Source of the DNA: Thiobacillus sp.
Lineage (GTDB): Bacteria; Pseudomonadota; Gammaproteobacteria; Burkholderiales; Thiobacillaceae
Direction: 5' to 3'
DNA length: 64,000 bases
Assembly: GCF_018780105.1 (NCBI RefSeq)
Contig: NZ_JADMKC010000002.1
Span: forward strand, 372,001 to 436,000
Part shown: positions 56,947-64,000 of the stretch, in pieces
Numbering within the stretch: position 1 is the stretch's first letter
How the letters are laid out: the number at the start of each line of letters is the position of its first letter
Notes under the pieces: generated by a model
Seen by the model: only the letters and a program-made list of their open reading frames with translations
What the model was told of the DNA's origin: nothing
Databases searched by the model: none
Program-made: the position numbers and the translations under genes

Positions 56947-56976
56947 AAAGCGCCGCCAGTACGGGGCGCTTTTTTC
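56947..56976 (+). terminator. Terminator after mscS
   Basis: AAGCGCC / GGCGCTT stem with a T6 run, 18 bases after the mscS stop. Confidence 0.85.
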
Positions 56977-57065
56977 ATCCCTGCATTCGCGCCCGGCATG
57001 CGGCTTGACCCGGGTGGATGGCAATGCAAGCATGTCCGTTGACATCACCTTGACCGCCCGCTGCC

Positions 57066-57977
57066 TTGAACCTGCCTGCTGCGCCTTATGTCGGACGCTT
57101 CGCCCCATCGCCCACCGGGCCGCTGCACTTCGGCTCGCTGGTCGCGGCGCTGGCGAGCTGGCTCGATGCGCGCGCGGCCGGGGGGCGCTGGCTGCTGCGG
57201 ATGGAAGACCTCGATCGCCCGCGCTGCGTGGCGGGTGCGGCCGATACCATCCTGCGCCAGCTCGAAGCCTATGGGTTGCAGTGGGACGGCGCGGTAGCGG
57301 TCCAGTCGGCGCGCGACGACGCCTATGCGGCCACGCTCGACGCGTTGATTTCCCAAGACCTGGCTTACCCCTGTGCCTGCACGCGCGCCCAACTGGCGCA
57401 GGCGCCACGCAATGCCGAGGGCGAGATCGTTTATCCCGGCACCTGCCGAAATGGTCTGCCCGCCGGTGCCGCGGCGCGCGCCTGGCGGCTGCGGGTGCCG
57501 CCGGGGACGGTCGCCTTTCACGATCGCATCCACGGCGATCTTGACCAGGATGTCGCCCGTGAAGTCGGCGACTTCATCATCAGGCGCGCCGACCAGCTGT
57601 TCGCCTACCAGCTCGCCGTGGTGGTGGACGATGCCTGGCAGGGCGTCAGCCATGTCGTGCGCGGCGCCGATCTGCTGTGGAACACGCCGCGCCAGATCGT
57701 GCTGCAAACCCTGCTCGGCCTGGCCACGCCTGCCTATGCCCACGTTCCGCTCATCACCAACGCCGCCGGGCAGAAACTGTCCAAACAGACACTGGCCCCC
57801 GCCTTGCCGCTCAGCGGCCAGAGCCGCGTGCTGACGCAGGCGCTTGCAGCGCTCGGGCATCCCGTTCCCGACGAATGGGCGGGTGCTGCCCCTGCCGAAC
57901 TGCTGGCGTGGGCGAGCGGGCAGTGGCAGATCGAACGCGTGCCGATGCAGCCTGCCATTGCCAAGCCCGCGCCCTGA
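57066..57977 (+). CDS. gluQ: Glutamyl-Q tRNA(Asp) synthetase
   Basis: A 303-residue truncated GltX paralogue lacking the anticodon-binding domain; it attaches glutamate to queuosine of tRNA-Asp. Motifs are [20 protein letters not shown], the cysteines of the zinc site (YPCACTRAQ and YPGTCRNG), [17 protein letters not shown] and [12 protein letters not shown]. The start is a TTG at 57066 ([12 protein letters not shown]) without a clear ribosome site; no better start is in frame. Confidence 0.92.
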   Translation: MNLPAAPYVGRFAPSPTGPLHFGSLVAALASWLDARAAGGRWLLRMEDLDRPRCVAGAADTILRQLEAYGLQWDGAVAVQSARDDAYAATLDALISQDLAYPCACTRAQLAQAPRNAEGEIVYPGTCRNGLPAGAAARAWRLRVPPGTVAFHDRIHGDLDQDVAREVGDFIIRRADQLFAYQLAVVVDDAWQGVSHVVRGADLLWNTPRQIVLQTLLGLATPAYAHVPLITNAAGQKLSKQTLAPALPLSGQSRVLTQALAALGHPVPDEWAGAAPAELLAWASGQWQIERVPMQPAIAKPAP

Positions 57978-58019
57978 CGGGACAATCGGCATCCCGATTA
58001 CTGCTTACCGATTACCGTC
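57978..58019. repeat. Short heptamer-repeat spacer after gluQ
   Basis: Period-7 units CCCGATT, ACTGCTT, ACCGATT, ACCGTCA (57992-58019) and a small stem AATCGG / CCGATT occupy this spacer. The unit sequence resembles the CCGCTTA / CCGTTTA units at 501-518. Confidence 0.5.
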
Positions 58020-58574
58020 ATGGCTCAACTCCCTACCGCCGTCGAACAGGTTCTGCGCGTACACGCAGGCTTCATCCATGCCGTAGTCAATGCCCTGCGC
58101 GACCGCAGCCAGCTGCCCGACTTGATGAAGCAGCTCGAAGCCGCCGAGCAGGCAGGCTGGCCGCACCTGGTCGGCGCAATTCGTCATGTCATCAACGGCC
58201 GCCGCGATCCGTCGATCAAGCTGGGGCTGGACGACGAAGACACGATTCTGATCGACGCCATCCTGCTCGGAATCGACAACCCGGCCACCCTGCCACCGCT
58301 GAACGCCCAGCCCGACGGCAGCAGCGCCGCGCCGGGCCTGGCCTCGCTGATCGACGCTTCGGCGCGCGGCGACGCGCAGGCCATGGCGGTGCTGGCGAAC
58401 ATGGCCGAGCAGATGGTGCGGGCCGGCGGCGACATGGCCTTGCTGGGCGGCCGCATGCGGCGGCTGGTCAACGGCGAGCGCGATACCGAACAGTTGATCG
58501 CCGGCATGGGCGGGCTGGGGCGCGAACTGGTGATCAGCGTGCTCGATGAGCTGGCCAAGCTGCGGCCCCAGTAA
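58020..58574 (+). CDS. Conserved hypothetical protein
   Basis: A 184-residue soluble protein, mostly alpha-helical, with no signal peptide, membrane helix or known motif. The N-terminus VEQVLRVHAGFIHAVVNALR and the middle IDAILLGIDNPATLPPL are the most distinctive. Alanine/glycine-rich helices follow (AMAVLANMAEQMVRAGGDMA). It is read between gluQ and tRNA-Met. No function can be assigned. Confidence 0.75.
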   Translation: MAQLPTAVEQVLRVHAGFIHAVVNALRDRSQLPDLMKQLEAAEQAGWPHLVGAIRHVINGRRDPSIKLGLDDEDTILIDAILLGIDNPATLPPLNAQPDGSSAAPGLASLIDASARGDAQAMAVLANMAEQMVRAGGDMALLGGRMRRLVNGERDTEQLIAGMGGLGRELVISVLDELAKLRPQ

Positions 58575-58667
58575 ATCAAGCGCGGCAAGCCTTTTGACAG
58601 CCGCGCCGGGCATCGGCTAAAATGCGCGGCTTTTCGGCGTCCTGTGGTTTGGGCGCTTTACGAAAAA

Positions 58668-58744
58668 GGTGATGTAGCTCAGTCGGTTAGAGCATCGGAT
58701 TCATAATCCGGGGGTCGGTGGTTCAAGTCCACTCATCACCACCA
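58668..58744 (+). tRNA. tRNA-Met (anticodon CAT)
   Basis: A 77-base tRNA with acceptor GGTGATG/CATCACC, D-arm GTAGCTCAGTCGGTTAGAGC, anticodon loop TTCATAA, T-loop GGTTCAAGTCC and encoded CCA. The CAT anticodon could also be tRNA-Ile2 after lysidine modification, but the D-arm fits elongator Met. It lies 67 bases before miaB. Confidence 0.9.
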
Positions 58745-58810
58745 CATTCCTCACTGCTGCTTTGGCGGCAGTCTTTGCCCCCAGTCTATTCACTGTCCCG
58801 GCACTCCCTG

Positions 58811-60151
58811 ATGAAAAAAATCTACATCAAAACCTTCGGCTGCCAGATGAACGAGTACGACTCGGACAAGATGGCCGACGTGCTCAACCTGTCCGAAGGT
58901 CTGGTGAAAACCGATACGCCGGACGACGCCGACGTGATCCTGTTCAACACCTGCTCGGTGCGCGAAAAAGCGCAGGAAAAAGTGTTCCACGACCTCGGCC
59001 GGGTGCGCCACCTGAAGCAGGCCAACCCCAATCTTATCATCGGCGTCGGCGGCTGCGTGGCTTCGCAGGAAGGCGCGGCCATCGTCGCGCGCGCGCCTTT
59101 CGTCGACGTGGTGTTCGGCCCGCAGACCCTGCACCGCCTGCCCGAGCTGATCGCAAAGAAGCGTGAGACCGGCCGCGCCCAGGTCGACATCAGCTTTCCC
59201 GAAATCGAGAAATTCGACCACCTGCCGCCTGCGCGCATCGAAGGCGCATCGGCATTCGTCTCGATCATGGAAGGCTGTTCCAAATACTGCACCTTCTGCG
59301 TCGTGCCCTACACCCGCGGCGAGGAAGTGTCGCGCCCGTTCGACGACGTCATTGCCGAGGTCGCAGATCTGGCCGCGCGCGGCATCAAGGAAGTCACCCT
59401 GCTGGGGCAGAACGTCAACGCCTATCAGGGCGCACTGGACGAAGGCGGCACCGCCGATTTCGCCTACCTGCTGGAAATGGTGAACGAGATTCCCGGCATC
59501 GAACGCATCCGTTACACCACCAGCCATCCGCGCGAAATGACGCAGCGGCTGATCGACTGCTACGGCACCTTGCCCAAGCTGGTGTCGCACCTTCATTTAC
59601 CCGTGCAGTCGGGTTCCGACCGCGTGCTGGCAGCGATGAAGCGCGGCTACACCGTACTGGAATTCAAATCCATCGTTCGCAAGCTCCGTGAACAGCGCCC
59701 CGACCTGTGCCTGTCCTCGGATTTCATCATCGGTTTTCCCGGCGAGACCGAGACCGATTTCGAGGCGACCATGAAGCTCATCGTCGATCTCGATTTCGAC
59801 GCCAGCTTCTCCTTCATCTACAGCAAGCGTCCCGGCACGCCGGCGGCGGATTACCCGGACGACGTGCCGGCCGAACTGAAAACGCAGCGGTTGATGAAGC
59901 TGCAGGCGCAGATCGAGGCGCAGGCGCAGGTCGTCAATCAGTCCATGGTCGGCACCGTGCAGCGCGTGCTGGTCGAAGGCCACGCGCGCAAGAATGCCGC
60001 CGAACTGGCCGGCCGCACCGACAACAACCGCATCGTCAATTTCGCCGGGCAGCCGCGCCTGATCGGCCAGTTCGTCGACGTCACCGTCACCCAGGCCCTG
60101 CCGCACAGCCTGCGCGGCGAGATCGTCACCACCGAGAGCGCCGCCGCTTGA
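58811..60151 (+). CDS. miaB: tRNA-2-methylthio-N6-dimethylallyladenosine synthase
   Basis: A 446-residue radical-SAM methylthiotransferase modifying A37 of tRNAs that read U-starting codons. The N-terminal cluster domain begins [20 protein letters not shown], with NTCSVREKA and GVGGCVA cysteines. The radical SAM CxxxCxxC is CSKYCTFC; the TRAM domain lies at the C-terminus. The ATG at 58811 follows tRNA-Met. It overlaps phoH by four bases. Confidence 0.97.
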   Translation: MKKIYIKTFGCQMNEYDSDKMADVLNLSEGLVKTDTPDDADVILFNTCSVREKAQEKVFHDLGRVRHLKQANPNLIIGVGGCVASQEGAAIVARAPFVDVVFGPQTLHRLPELIAKKRETGRAQVDISFPEIEKFDHLPPARIEGASAFVSIMEGCSKYCTFCVVPYTRGEEVSRPFDDVIAEVADLAARGIKEVTLLGQNVNAYQGALDEGGTADFAYLLEMVNEIPGIERIRYTTSHPREMTQRLIDCYGTLPKLVSHLHLPVQSGSDRVLAAMKRGYTVLEFKSIVRKLREQRPDLCLSSDFIIGFPGETETDFEATMKLIVDLDFDASFSFIYSKRPGTPAADYPDDVPAELKTQRLMKLQAQIEAQAQVVNQSMVGTVQRVLVEGHARKNAAELAGRTDNNRIVNFAGQPRLIGQFVDVTVTQALPHSLRGEIVTTESAAA

Positions 60152-61128
60152 AAACCGATAGCGTCGAACTGCGACTGGCGCCGGAAGACAACCGCCGCCT
60201 CGCCAATCTGTGCGGCCCGATGGACGAGAACTTGCGCCAGGTCGAGGCCGCGTTCGACGTCACCATCAGCCGGCGCGGCGCCAGCTTCCGTTTCGGCGGC
60301 GACACCGCGCAGGCCGAAAAAGCCGGGCAGGCGATCGAGTATTTCTACAACCGCGCGCACGACGAACTCTCGCTCGACGACATCCAGCTCGGCCTGGTCG
60401 AACTCACGCGCGCGCGCAGCCTCGGCGAACTAGGCGCGGAAGAAGCCGGCCCGGCGCTGCGCACCCGGCGCGCCGACCTGCGCGCACGCACCCCGCGCCA
60501 GGGCGAATACATCGAGCAGATCCGCAACCACGACATCACCTTCGGCATCGGCCCGGCCGGCACCGGCAAGACCTATCTGGCGGTGGCCTGCGCGGTCGAC
60601 GCGCTGGAGCGCGAACAGGTCAAGCGGCTGGTGCTGACGCGCCCGGCGGTGGAAGCCGGCGAGCGCCTCGGTTTCCTGCCGGGCGACCTCACGCAAAAAG
60701 TCGACCCCTACCTGCGCCCGCTGTACGACGCGCTGTACGACCTGATGGGTTTCGACAAGGTGACGCGGCTGATCGAGCGCCACGCGATCGAGGTCGCGCC
60801 GCTCGCCTTCATGCGCGGCCGCACGCTCAACCACGCCTTCATCATTCTCGACGAAGCGCAAAACACCACGCCCGAGCAGATGCAGATGTTCCTGACGCGA
60901 ATCGGCTTTGGCGCGCGTGCGGTGGTGACCGGCGACCCGACCCAGATCGACCTGCCCAAGCACGTCAAATCCGGCCTGATGGATGCCGCTGAAATCCTGT
61001 CCGGCGTGCGCGGGCTGGCCTTCACCCATTTCCTCTCGGAAGACGTCGTGCGCCACCCGCTGGTCGGCCGCATCGTCGACGCCTATGCCGCGCGCCGCGC
61101 GGAAACGGAAGCGCGTGGCAAGGTCTGA
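60148..61128 (+). CDS. ybeZ: PhoH-family ATPase (YbeZ type)
   Basis: A 326-residue cytosolic ATPase. Walker A is [18 protein letters not shown] and Walker [16 protein letters not shown], with [12 protein letters not shown] and the [16 protein letters not shown] end. It is the usual partner of YbeY in ribosome/RNA maturation. The start is a TTG at 60148 overlapping the miaB stop (TTGA), giving [18 protein letters not shown]; there is no better in-frame start. Confidence 0.94.
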   Translation: MKTDSVELRLAPEDNRRLANLCGPMDENLRQVEAAFDVTISRRGASFRFGGDTAQAEKAGQAIEYFYNRAHDELSLDDIQLGLVELTRARSLGELGAEEAGPALRTRRADLRARTPRQGEYIEQIRNHDITFGIGPAGTGKTYLAVACAVDALEREQVKRLVLTRPAVEAGERLGFLPGDLTQKVDPYLRPLYDALYDLMGFDKVTRLIERHAIEVAPLAFMRGRTLNHAFIILDEAQNTTPEQMQMFLTRIGFGARAVVTGDPTQIDLPKHVKSGLMDAAEILSGVRGLAFTHFLSEDVVRHPLVGRIVDAYAARRAETEARGKV

Positions 61129-61594
61129 ATTCAGTCTGCCCAGGCTTAATTTGTCGGTACAGTTCGCCAGCGCGGCGGACAGTCTGCCCAGCCGCGCGCA
61201 GGTGCGCCGCTGGGTCGCCGCCGCGCTCGAACATCCGGCCGAAGTCACCGTGCGCATCGTCGATGCCGACGAAGCGCAGGCGCTCAATCAGGATTACCGC
61301 GACAAGACCTACGTCCCCAACGTGCTGACCTTCGAATACGGCGAAATCGGCCAGGACGAGTCCGGCCAGGCAGTGCTCGGCGGCGACGTGGTGATCTGCG
61401 CCCCGGTGGTCGAGCGCGAGGCACGCGAACAGGGCAAGTCCCTGCAAGCCCATTACGCGCACATGACGGTTCACGGCGTGCTGCACCTGCAGGGCTACGA
61501 CCACATCGACCCCGTCGGGGCTGAAATCATGGAGTCACGCGAAGCCGTTATACTGAAACGGTTTCATATCCCCAATCCCTATTTATCTACCTGA
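61115..61594 (+). CDS. ybeY: Endoribonuclease YbeY
   Basis: A 160-residue zinc endoribonuclease acting in 16S rRNA 3' maturation and ribosome quality control. The metal motif is HMTVHGVLHLQGYDH, preceded by TYVPNVLTFEYGE and VLGGDVVICAPVV. The start is a GTG at 61115, inside phoH by 14 bases; a TTG near 61151 is an alternative. It is coupled with phoH and corC in the standard order. Confidence 0.94.
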   Translation: MARSEFSLPRLNLSVQFASAADSLPSRAQVRRWVAAALEHPAEVTVRIVDADEAQALNQDYRDKTYVPNVLTFEYGEIGQDESGQAVLGGDVVICAPVVEREAREQGKSLQAHYAHMTVHGVLHLQGYDHIDPVGAEIMESREAVILKRFHIPNPYLST

Positions 61595-61603
61595 CGCAAA
61601 AAA

Positions 61604-62458
61604 ATGGAGCCCGACAGTAGCCACAAGCCGAGCTTGCTCGAACGCATTTCCCACTGGCTGATGCGTGAGCCCGAAGACCGTGAGCAGTTGATCGAACTGC
61701 TGCATGGCGCCTACGAAAACAGTTTGATGGACGCCGACGCGCTGGCGATGATCGAAGGCGTGCTGCAGGTATCCGAAATGCGCGTCGGCGAAATCATGAT
61801 TCCGCGCGCGCAGATGGACGTCATCGACATCAACGACGCGCCCGAAGTGTTCATCCCGCATGTGATCGAAACCGCGCACTCGCGTTTTCCCGTCATCGAC
61901 AAGGACCGTGACGACATCATCGGCATCCTGCTGGCCAAAGATTTGCTGCGGCACTACGCCGAAGACGATTCCGATATCCGCGGCATGCTGCGGCCCGCCG
62001 TGTTCATCCCCGAATCCAAACGCCTCAACGTGCTGCTGAAGGAATTCCGCTCCAATCGCAATCACATCGCGATTGTGGTCAACGAATACGGCGGCGTCGC
62101 CGGCATCGTCACCATCGAGGACGTGCTGGAGCAAATCGTGGGTGACATCGAAGACGAATACGACTTCGACGAGACCGAGGACAACATCATCCGCGAACTC
62201 GACGGCGTGTTCCGCGTCAAGGCCTCCACCGAAATCGCCGACTTCAACCAGACCCTCGGCGCACAGTTTTCCGACGAAGAATTCGACACCATCGGCGGCC
62301 TCGTCGTCTCGCGCTTCGGCCATCTGCCCAAGCGCGGCGAATCGGTCAGGTTCGCCGGATTCAGCTTCAGCGTGCTGCGCGCCGACAGCCGCCGCCTGTA
62401 TGCCGTGCGGGTAACCCGCCTGCCGCAGCATGAGGACGCCCAGCTGCCGCTGGTTTAG
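61604..62458 (+). CDS. corC: CBS-domain protein CorC
   Basis: A 284-residue cytosolic protein linked to magnesium/cobalt efflux. It has two CBS domains (VGEIMIPRAQMDVIDINDAP; LNVLLKEFRSNRNHIAIVVN, EYGGVAGIVTIEDVLEQIVG), a CorC_HlyC C-terminal domain (FGHLPKRGESVRF) and an N-terminal leader SLLERISHWL. It is the last of miaB-phoH-ybeY-corC. Apolipoprotein N-acyltransferase (lnt), which normally follows, is absent: the region after the stop is accessory DNA. Confidence 0.95.
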   Translation: MEPDSSHKPSLLERISHWLMREPEDREQLIELLHGAYENSLMDADALAMIEGVLQVSEMRVGEIMIPRAQMDVIDINDAPEVFIPHVIETAHSRFPVIDKDRDDIIGILLAKDLLRHYAEDDSDIRGMLRPAVFIPESKRLNVLLKEFRSNRNHIAIVVNEYGGVAGIVTIEDVLEQIVGDIEDEYDFDETEDNIIRELDGVFRVKASTEIADFNQTLGAQFSDEEFDTIGGLVVSRFGHLPKRGESVRFAGFSFSVLRADSRRLYAVRVTRLPQHEDAQLPLV

Positions 62459-62481
62459 AGCTTTGAAGAAGGTGTTGTCTG

Positions 62482-62515
62482 AAGCGGCTCGCGAAAGTGG
62501 AGCCGCTTTCTTTTT
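62482..62515 (+). terminator. Terminator after corC
   Basis: AAGCGGCTC (62482-62490) pairs with GAGCCGCTT (62500-62508), followed by T-rich CTTTTT, 23 bases after the corC stop. Confidence 0.88.
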
Positions 62516-62581
62516 GCGCGATGGATTGCTCGGCTTTGTGGCGTGATCTATAGCGATGCAATGAGCAATCGATCGGGCAAA

Positions 62582-62601
62582 AAAGATGTGATCACATCTT
62601 T
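62582..62601. repeat. 20-bp perfect palindrome
   Basis: AAAGATGTGA followed directly by its complement TCACATCTTT. It could be a protein-binding dyad or a small hairpin. The halves resemble TGTGA/TCACA of CRP sites but lack the 6-base spacer. Confidence 0.65.
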
Positions 62602-62733
62602 GTTTCCGCAAAGGCTGCACCGATCATATTAATAGATGCAATATCATCTTTTAATTGACGTGCCAGCGTGCCGTTCCTAGTAGTCGTGATAAGAGAGAGC
62701 TTGTCTCTTGAGGCAAAAGGCAAGACCTGACCC

Positions 62734-62793
62734 CATGTCTGCCATGTCTGCGCACATGTCTGCGCATGTCTGCGTGTCTGTGCCGTGTCTGTG
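62734..62793. repeat. Short tandem repeat of CATGTCTG units
   Basis: Four CATGTCTG copies (62734, 62743, 62755, 62765) followed by two diverged CGTGTCTG copies (62773, 62784), spaced 8-12 bases. It is non-coding and lies between the GACCTGACCCC segment and the attC-like remnant. Confidence 0.8.
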
Positions 62794-62826
62794 AAGGGTT
62801 GGCGTCAGCTTCGCAGGGGCCATGAC

Positions 62827-63474
62827 TCAGGGCTTCTCAAGCCACTCGGCAAATCGGGCGACTTCTGAGACCGCCGCGAGAAATTTCTCTGGAGTGACAT
62901 GGATCGCTGGAGGCATAAGCCAGCCCCGTTCGCTTTCTTCCTGTTCGTTGAACAGTTCAAAGTCTCGATTGTCGATGAAAAACGGGCTCTGTAATTTCTT
63001 GAGATCATCTTCCGAATAGTAGGTACTTTGGCTCGTTATCGACTCTGGGTGCTGTACACGATTGCGAGCCAGAACAAGCTCTTCAAGTAGGCCGAGATTG
63101 CATTGGCTATCTTCGAACGCGACGCGGAATTCACCGAGAAAGTAGGCCTTGTACCCATTGAACCAGCCTCGCTTGAAATCAGATTTGTATTTGTCTCCAG
63201 CTGGAACATTGAACTGGCGTTCCCATGTCTTGAAGTACAGGTGAAACGAGGCGGAGAGCATGGATACGCATGCATGGCCTAGAACCTGAAGAGACTCTTC
63301 GGCTTCAAGCCACTGGGTGAGAAACGCGGGTTCTTCGTCTTCGCTGTATGGCGGAACGTAGGGTTCTTCTTCAGCCTCAATCATTCGCTTTCGCTCCACG
63401 AACGGCTCGGCGCTGTTGGTGTACAGCTGCCTAACGAACGAAAGGCGTTGAACAAGAAAGTAGCAAACGTCCAC
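62827..63474 (-). CDS. Integron cassette protein with HEPN-like motif
   Basis: A 215-residue soluble protein, not recognised by family. The N-terminal part is acidic (MIEAEEEPYVPPYSEDEEP). The middle helical part ends in ELVLARNRVQHPESITSQS, where RNRVQH fits the RX4H motif of HEPN RNase/toxin domains; this is suggestive only. The start is a GTG at 63472-63474 with GGGAG nine bases upstream, immediately after the attC of the neighbouring cassette. Codon use and lower GC differ from the core genes. A defence or toxin role is a guess. Confidence 0.65.
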   Translation of the reverse strand: MDVCYFLVQRLSFVRQLYTNSAEPFVERKRMIEAEEEPYVPPYSEDEEPAFLTQWLEAEESLQVLGHACVSMLSASFHLYFKTWERQFNVPAGDKYKSDFKRGWFNGYKAYFLGEFRVAFEDSQCNLGLLEELVLARNRVQHPESITSQSTYYSEDDLKKLQSPFFIDNRDFELFNEQEESERGWLMPPAIHVTPEKFLAAVSEVARFAEWLEKP

Positions 63475-63490
63475 GGCCTATGCTCCCGAC

Positions 63491-63559
63491 GCCCAACGTT
63501 TGAGAAGAGAAGCATGACCCGGCTTGCCGGGACATATCCTCTCGAATGAAGGGTTAGGC
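63491..63559 (-). other. attC: Integron attC recombination site
   Basis: On the minus strand the site starts GCCTAAC (RYYYAAC) and ends GTTGGGC (GTTRRRY), 69 bases long. The inner arms TTCATTCGAGAGG and CTTCTCTTCTCAAACG can pair, and the centre is CCCGGC-TT-GCCGGG (63518-63531). The stop codon TAA of the upstream cassette gene lies inside GCCTAAC, as is common in cassettes. Both genes flanking it are on the minus strand, so the integrase should lie to the right, beyond 64000. Confidence 0.85.
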
Positions 63560-64000
63560 CTCACCACCAAATTGCGGAAACTTGGCCAAGTACTGCTGTA
63601 GCCCATAGTTTCCCTTCAGCAACTCGGACTCCTGAAATAGTGCTTCAAGGTCAAGTAAGTCGATGGGATCCTGTTTCTTGTTGGGCCAAGCTGCAAACCC
63701 ATAGATCACGATTGCGGATCTTGGCTCGATTGGGCCTTTCTCGAAGTACGCCACTTGGTAAATGCGATCCTTCAAGAGTCTTAGGTAGAACTCGTGGCGC
63801 CAATGCTCCTCGTGTTGTTGGCATAGACGGCTATACAGCCTTGTCTTGAGCGAATTGCGCAACGACTTGTAGGACTCGATGTGCCTTGCCGAGGTAAGCC
63901 AGTTGAGTCGATCGGCTTCAGGCCTGTCATTCGAACTTGCCTCGCTCATCAATGACCGGTAGGCCCTTTCCAGCGCCAAGACCGCTTCTTTGAAGACTTC
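63554..64000 (-). CDS. Integron cassette hypothetical protein (5' end beyond the window)
   Basis: At least 148 residues, open to the window edge; the true start is probably beyond 64000. Visible sequence runs EVFKEAVLALERAYRSLMSE through YSRLCQQHEEHWRHEFYLRL and IVIYGFAAWPNKKQD to LQQYLAKFPQFGGEA. It is charged and helical, with no signal peptide. Its TAA stop is embedded in the attC core, marking it as a gene cassette. Function unknown. Confidence 0.7.
   Translation of the reverse strand, partial: EVFKEAVLALERAYRSLMSEASSNDRPEADRLNWLTSARHIESYKSLRNSLKTRLYSRLCQQHEEHWRHEFYLRLLKDRIYQVAYFEKGPIEPRSAIVIYGFAAWPNKKQDPIDLLDLEALFQESELLKGNYGLQQYLAKFPQFGGEA

Larger units (their letters stand above)
62516..62826. 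other. Gene-free junction between the core chromosome and the cassette region
   Basis: Lower-GC stretch with no credible gene. It holds a 20-bp palindrome (62582-62601), a CAAAAGGCAAGACCTGACCCC-like segment near 62714-62734, the short tandem repeat at 62734-62793, and a 9-base match to the attC end (62793-62805). It reads as a scar region at the distal edge of the integron cassettes. Confidence 0.6.

Noticed and set aside
62582..62601. CRP-binding site
   Set aside because: The TGTGA and TCACA halves touch, whereas CRP needs a 6-base spacer, and no promoter or gene start lies nearby.
62734..62793. CRISPR array
   Set aside because: The units are 8-12 bases with no spacers of 30 bases, so this is a simple tandem repeat.

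Overview
The window is about 64 kb of GC-rich chromosome from a betaproteobacterium. The best fit is an autotrophic sulfur oxidiser of the Thiobacillus / Nitrosomonadales type. The assignment is inferred from content: a tkt-gap-pgk block as in Calvin-cycle operons, an SHP-DHC-cytochrome b cluster, a DsrS-like protein beside a cytochrome c-DUF302 fusion, two PEP-CTERM proteins, and the zapA-6S RNA-ygfA arrangement. No 16S rRNA gene is present to settle it.

Layout. 1-3630: pgk (cut by the window edge), gap and tkt, all on the minus strand. 3910-7644: a branched-chain amino acid type ABC transporter (livF, livG, livM, livH) with a small zinc-ribbon membrane protein gene inserted between livH and livM. 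7887-12240: argS, a SPOR protein, dsbA, an SDR and a LuxR-type response regulator. 12344-16926: a PEP-CTERM protein, glmS, glmU and fxsA. 16930-26559: cutA, a dsbD with a duplicated alpha domain, a transglutaminase-like protein, a DsrS-like protein, the cytochrome c/DUF302 pair, hemL, thiE, thiD and rubredoxin. 26716-37403: an exported hypothetical protein and the pilG-pilH-pilI-pilJ-chpA twitching chemosensory operon. 37492-45453: a methyltransferase, an RhlE-type helicase, tRNA-Val, gltX, tRNA-Thr and two conserved hypothetical genes. 45584-49238: a five-gene operon for cytochrome b561, SHP, DHC, response regulator and sensor kinase. 49344-53653: ygfA, 6S RNA, zapA, a zapB-like gene, a cobalamin riboswitch, btuB and cobO. 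53834-58574: a PEP-CTERM trypsin-like protease, a glycosyltransferase, mscS, gluQ and a hypothetical gene. 58668-62458: tRNA-Met, miaB, phoH, ybeY and corC. 62516-64000: a lower-GC accessory segment with two gene cassettes around an integron attC site.

The strongest non-routine signals are these. (1) Both PEP-CTERM genes, 41 kb apart, carry sigma-54 -24/-12 promoters, one perfect and one with a single mismatch, which suggests an RpoN-controlled exosortase-substrate regulon. (2) Several intergenic spacers hold hairpins whose arms are made of degenerate 7-bp tandem units. (3) The right end is an integron cassette array, with the stop codon of one cassette inside its attC core, a HEPN-like motif in the neighbouring cassette, and insertion just after corC where lnt is usually found. 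(4) The SHP/DHC/cytochrome b operon ends in its own two-component system and is preceded by a PmrA/QseB-type box. (5) DsbD carries two tandem N-terminal alpha domains.

All assignments come from reading the sequence. No database search was run.
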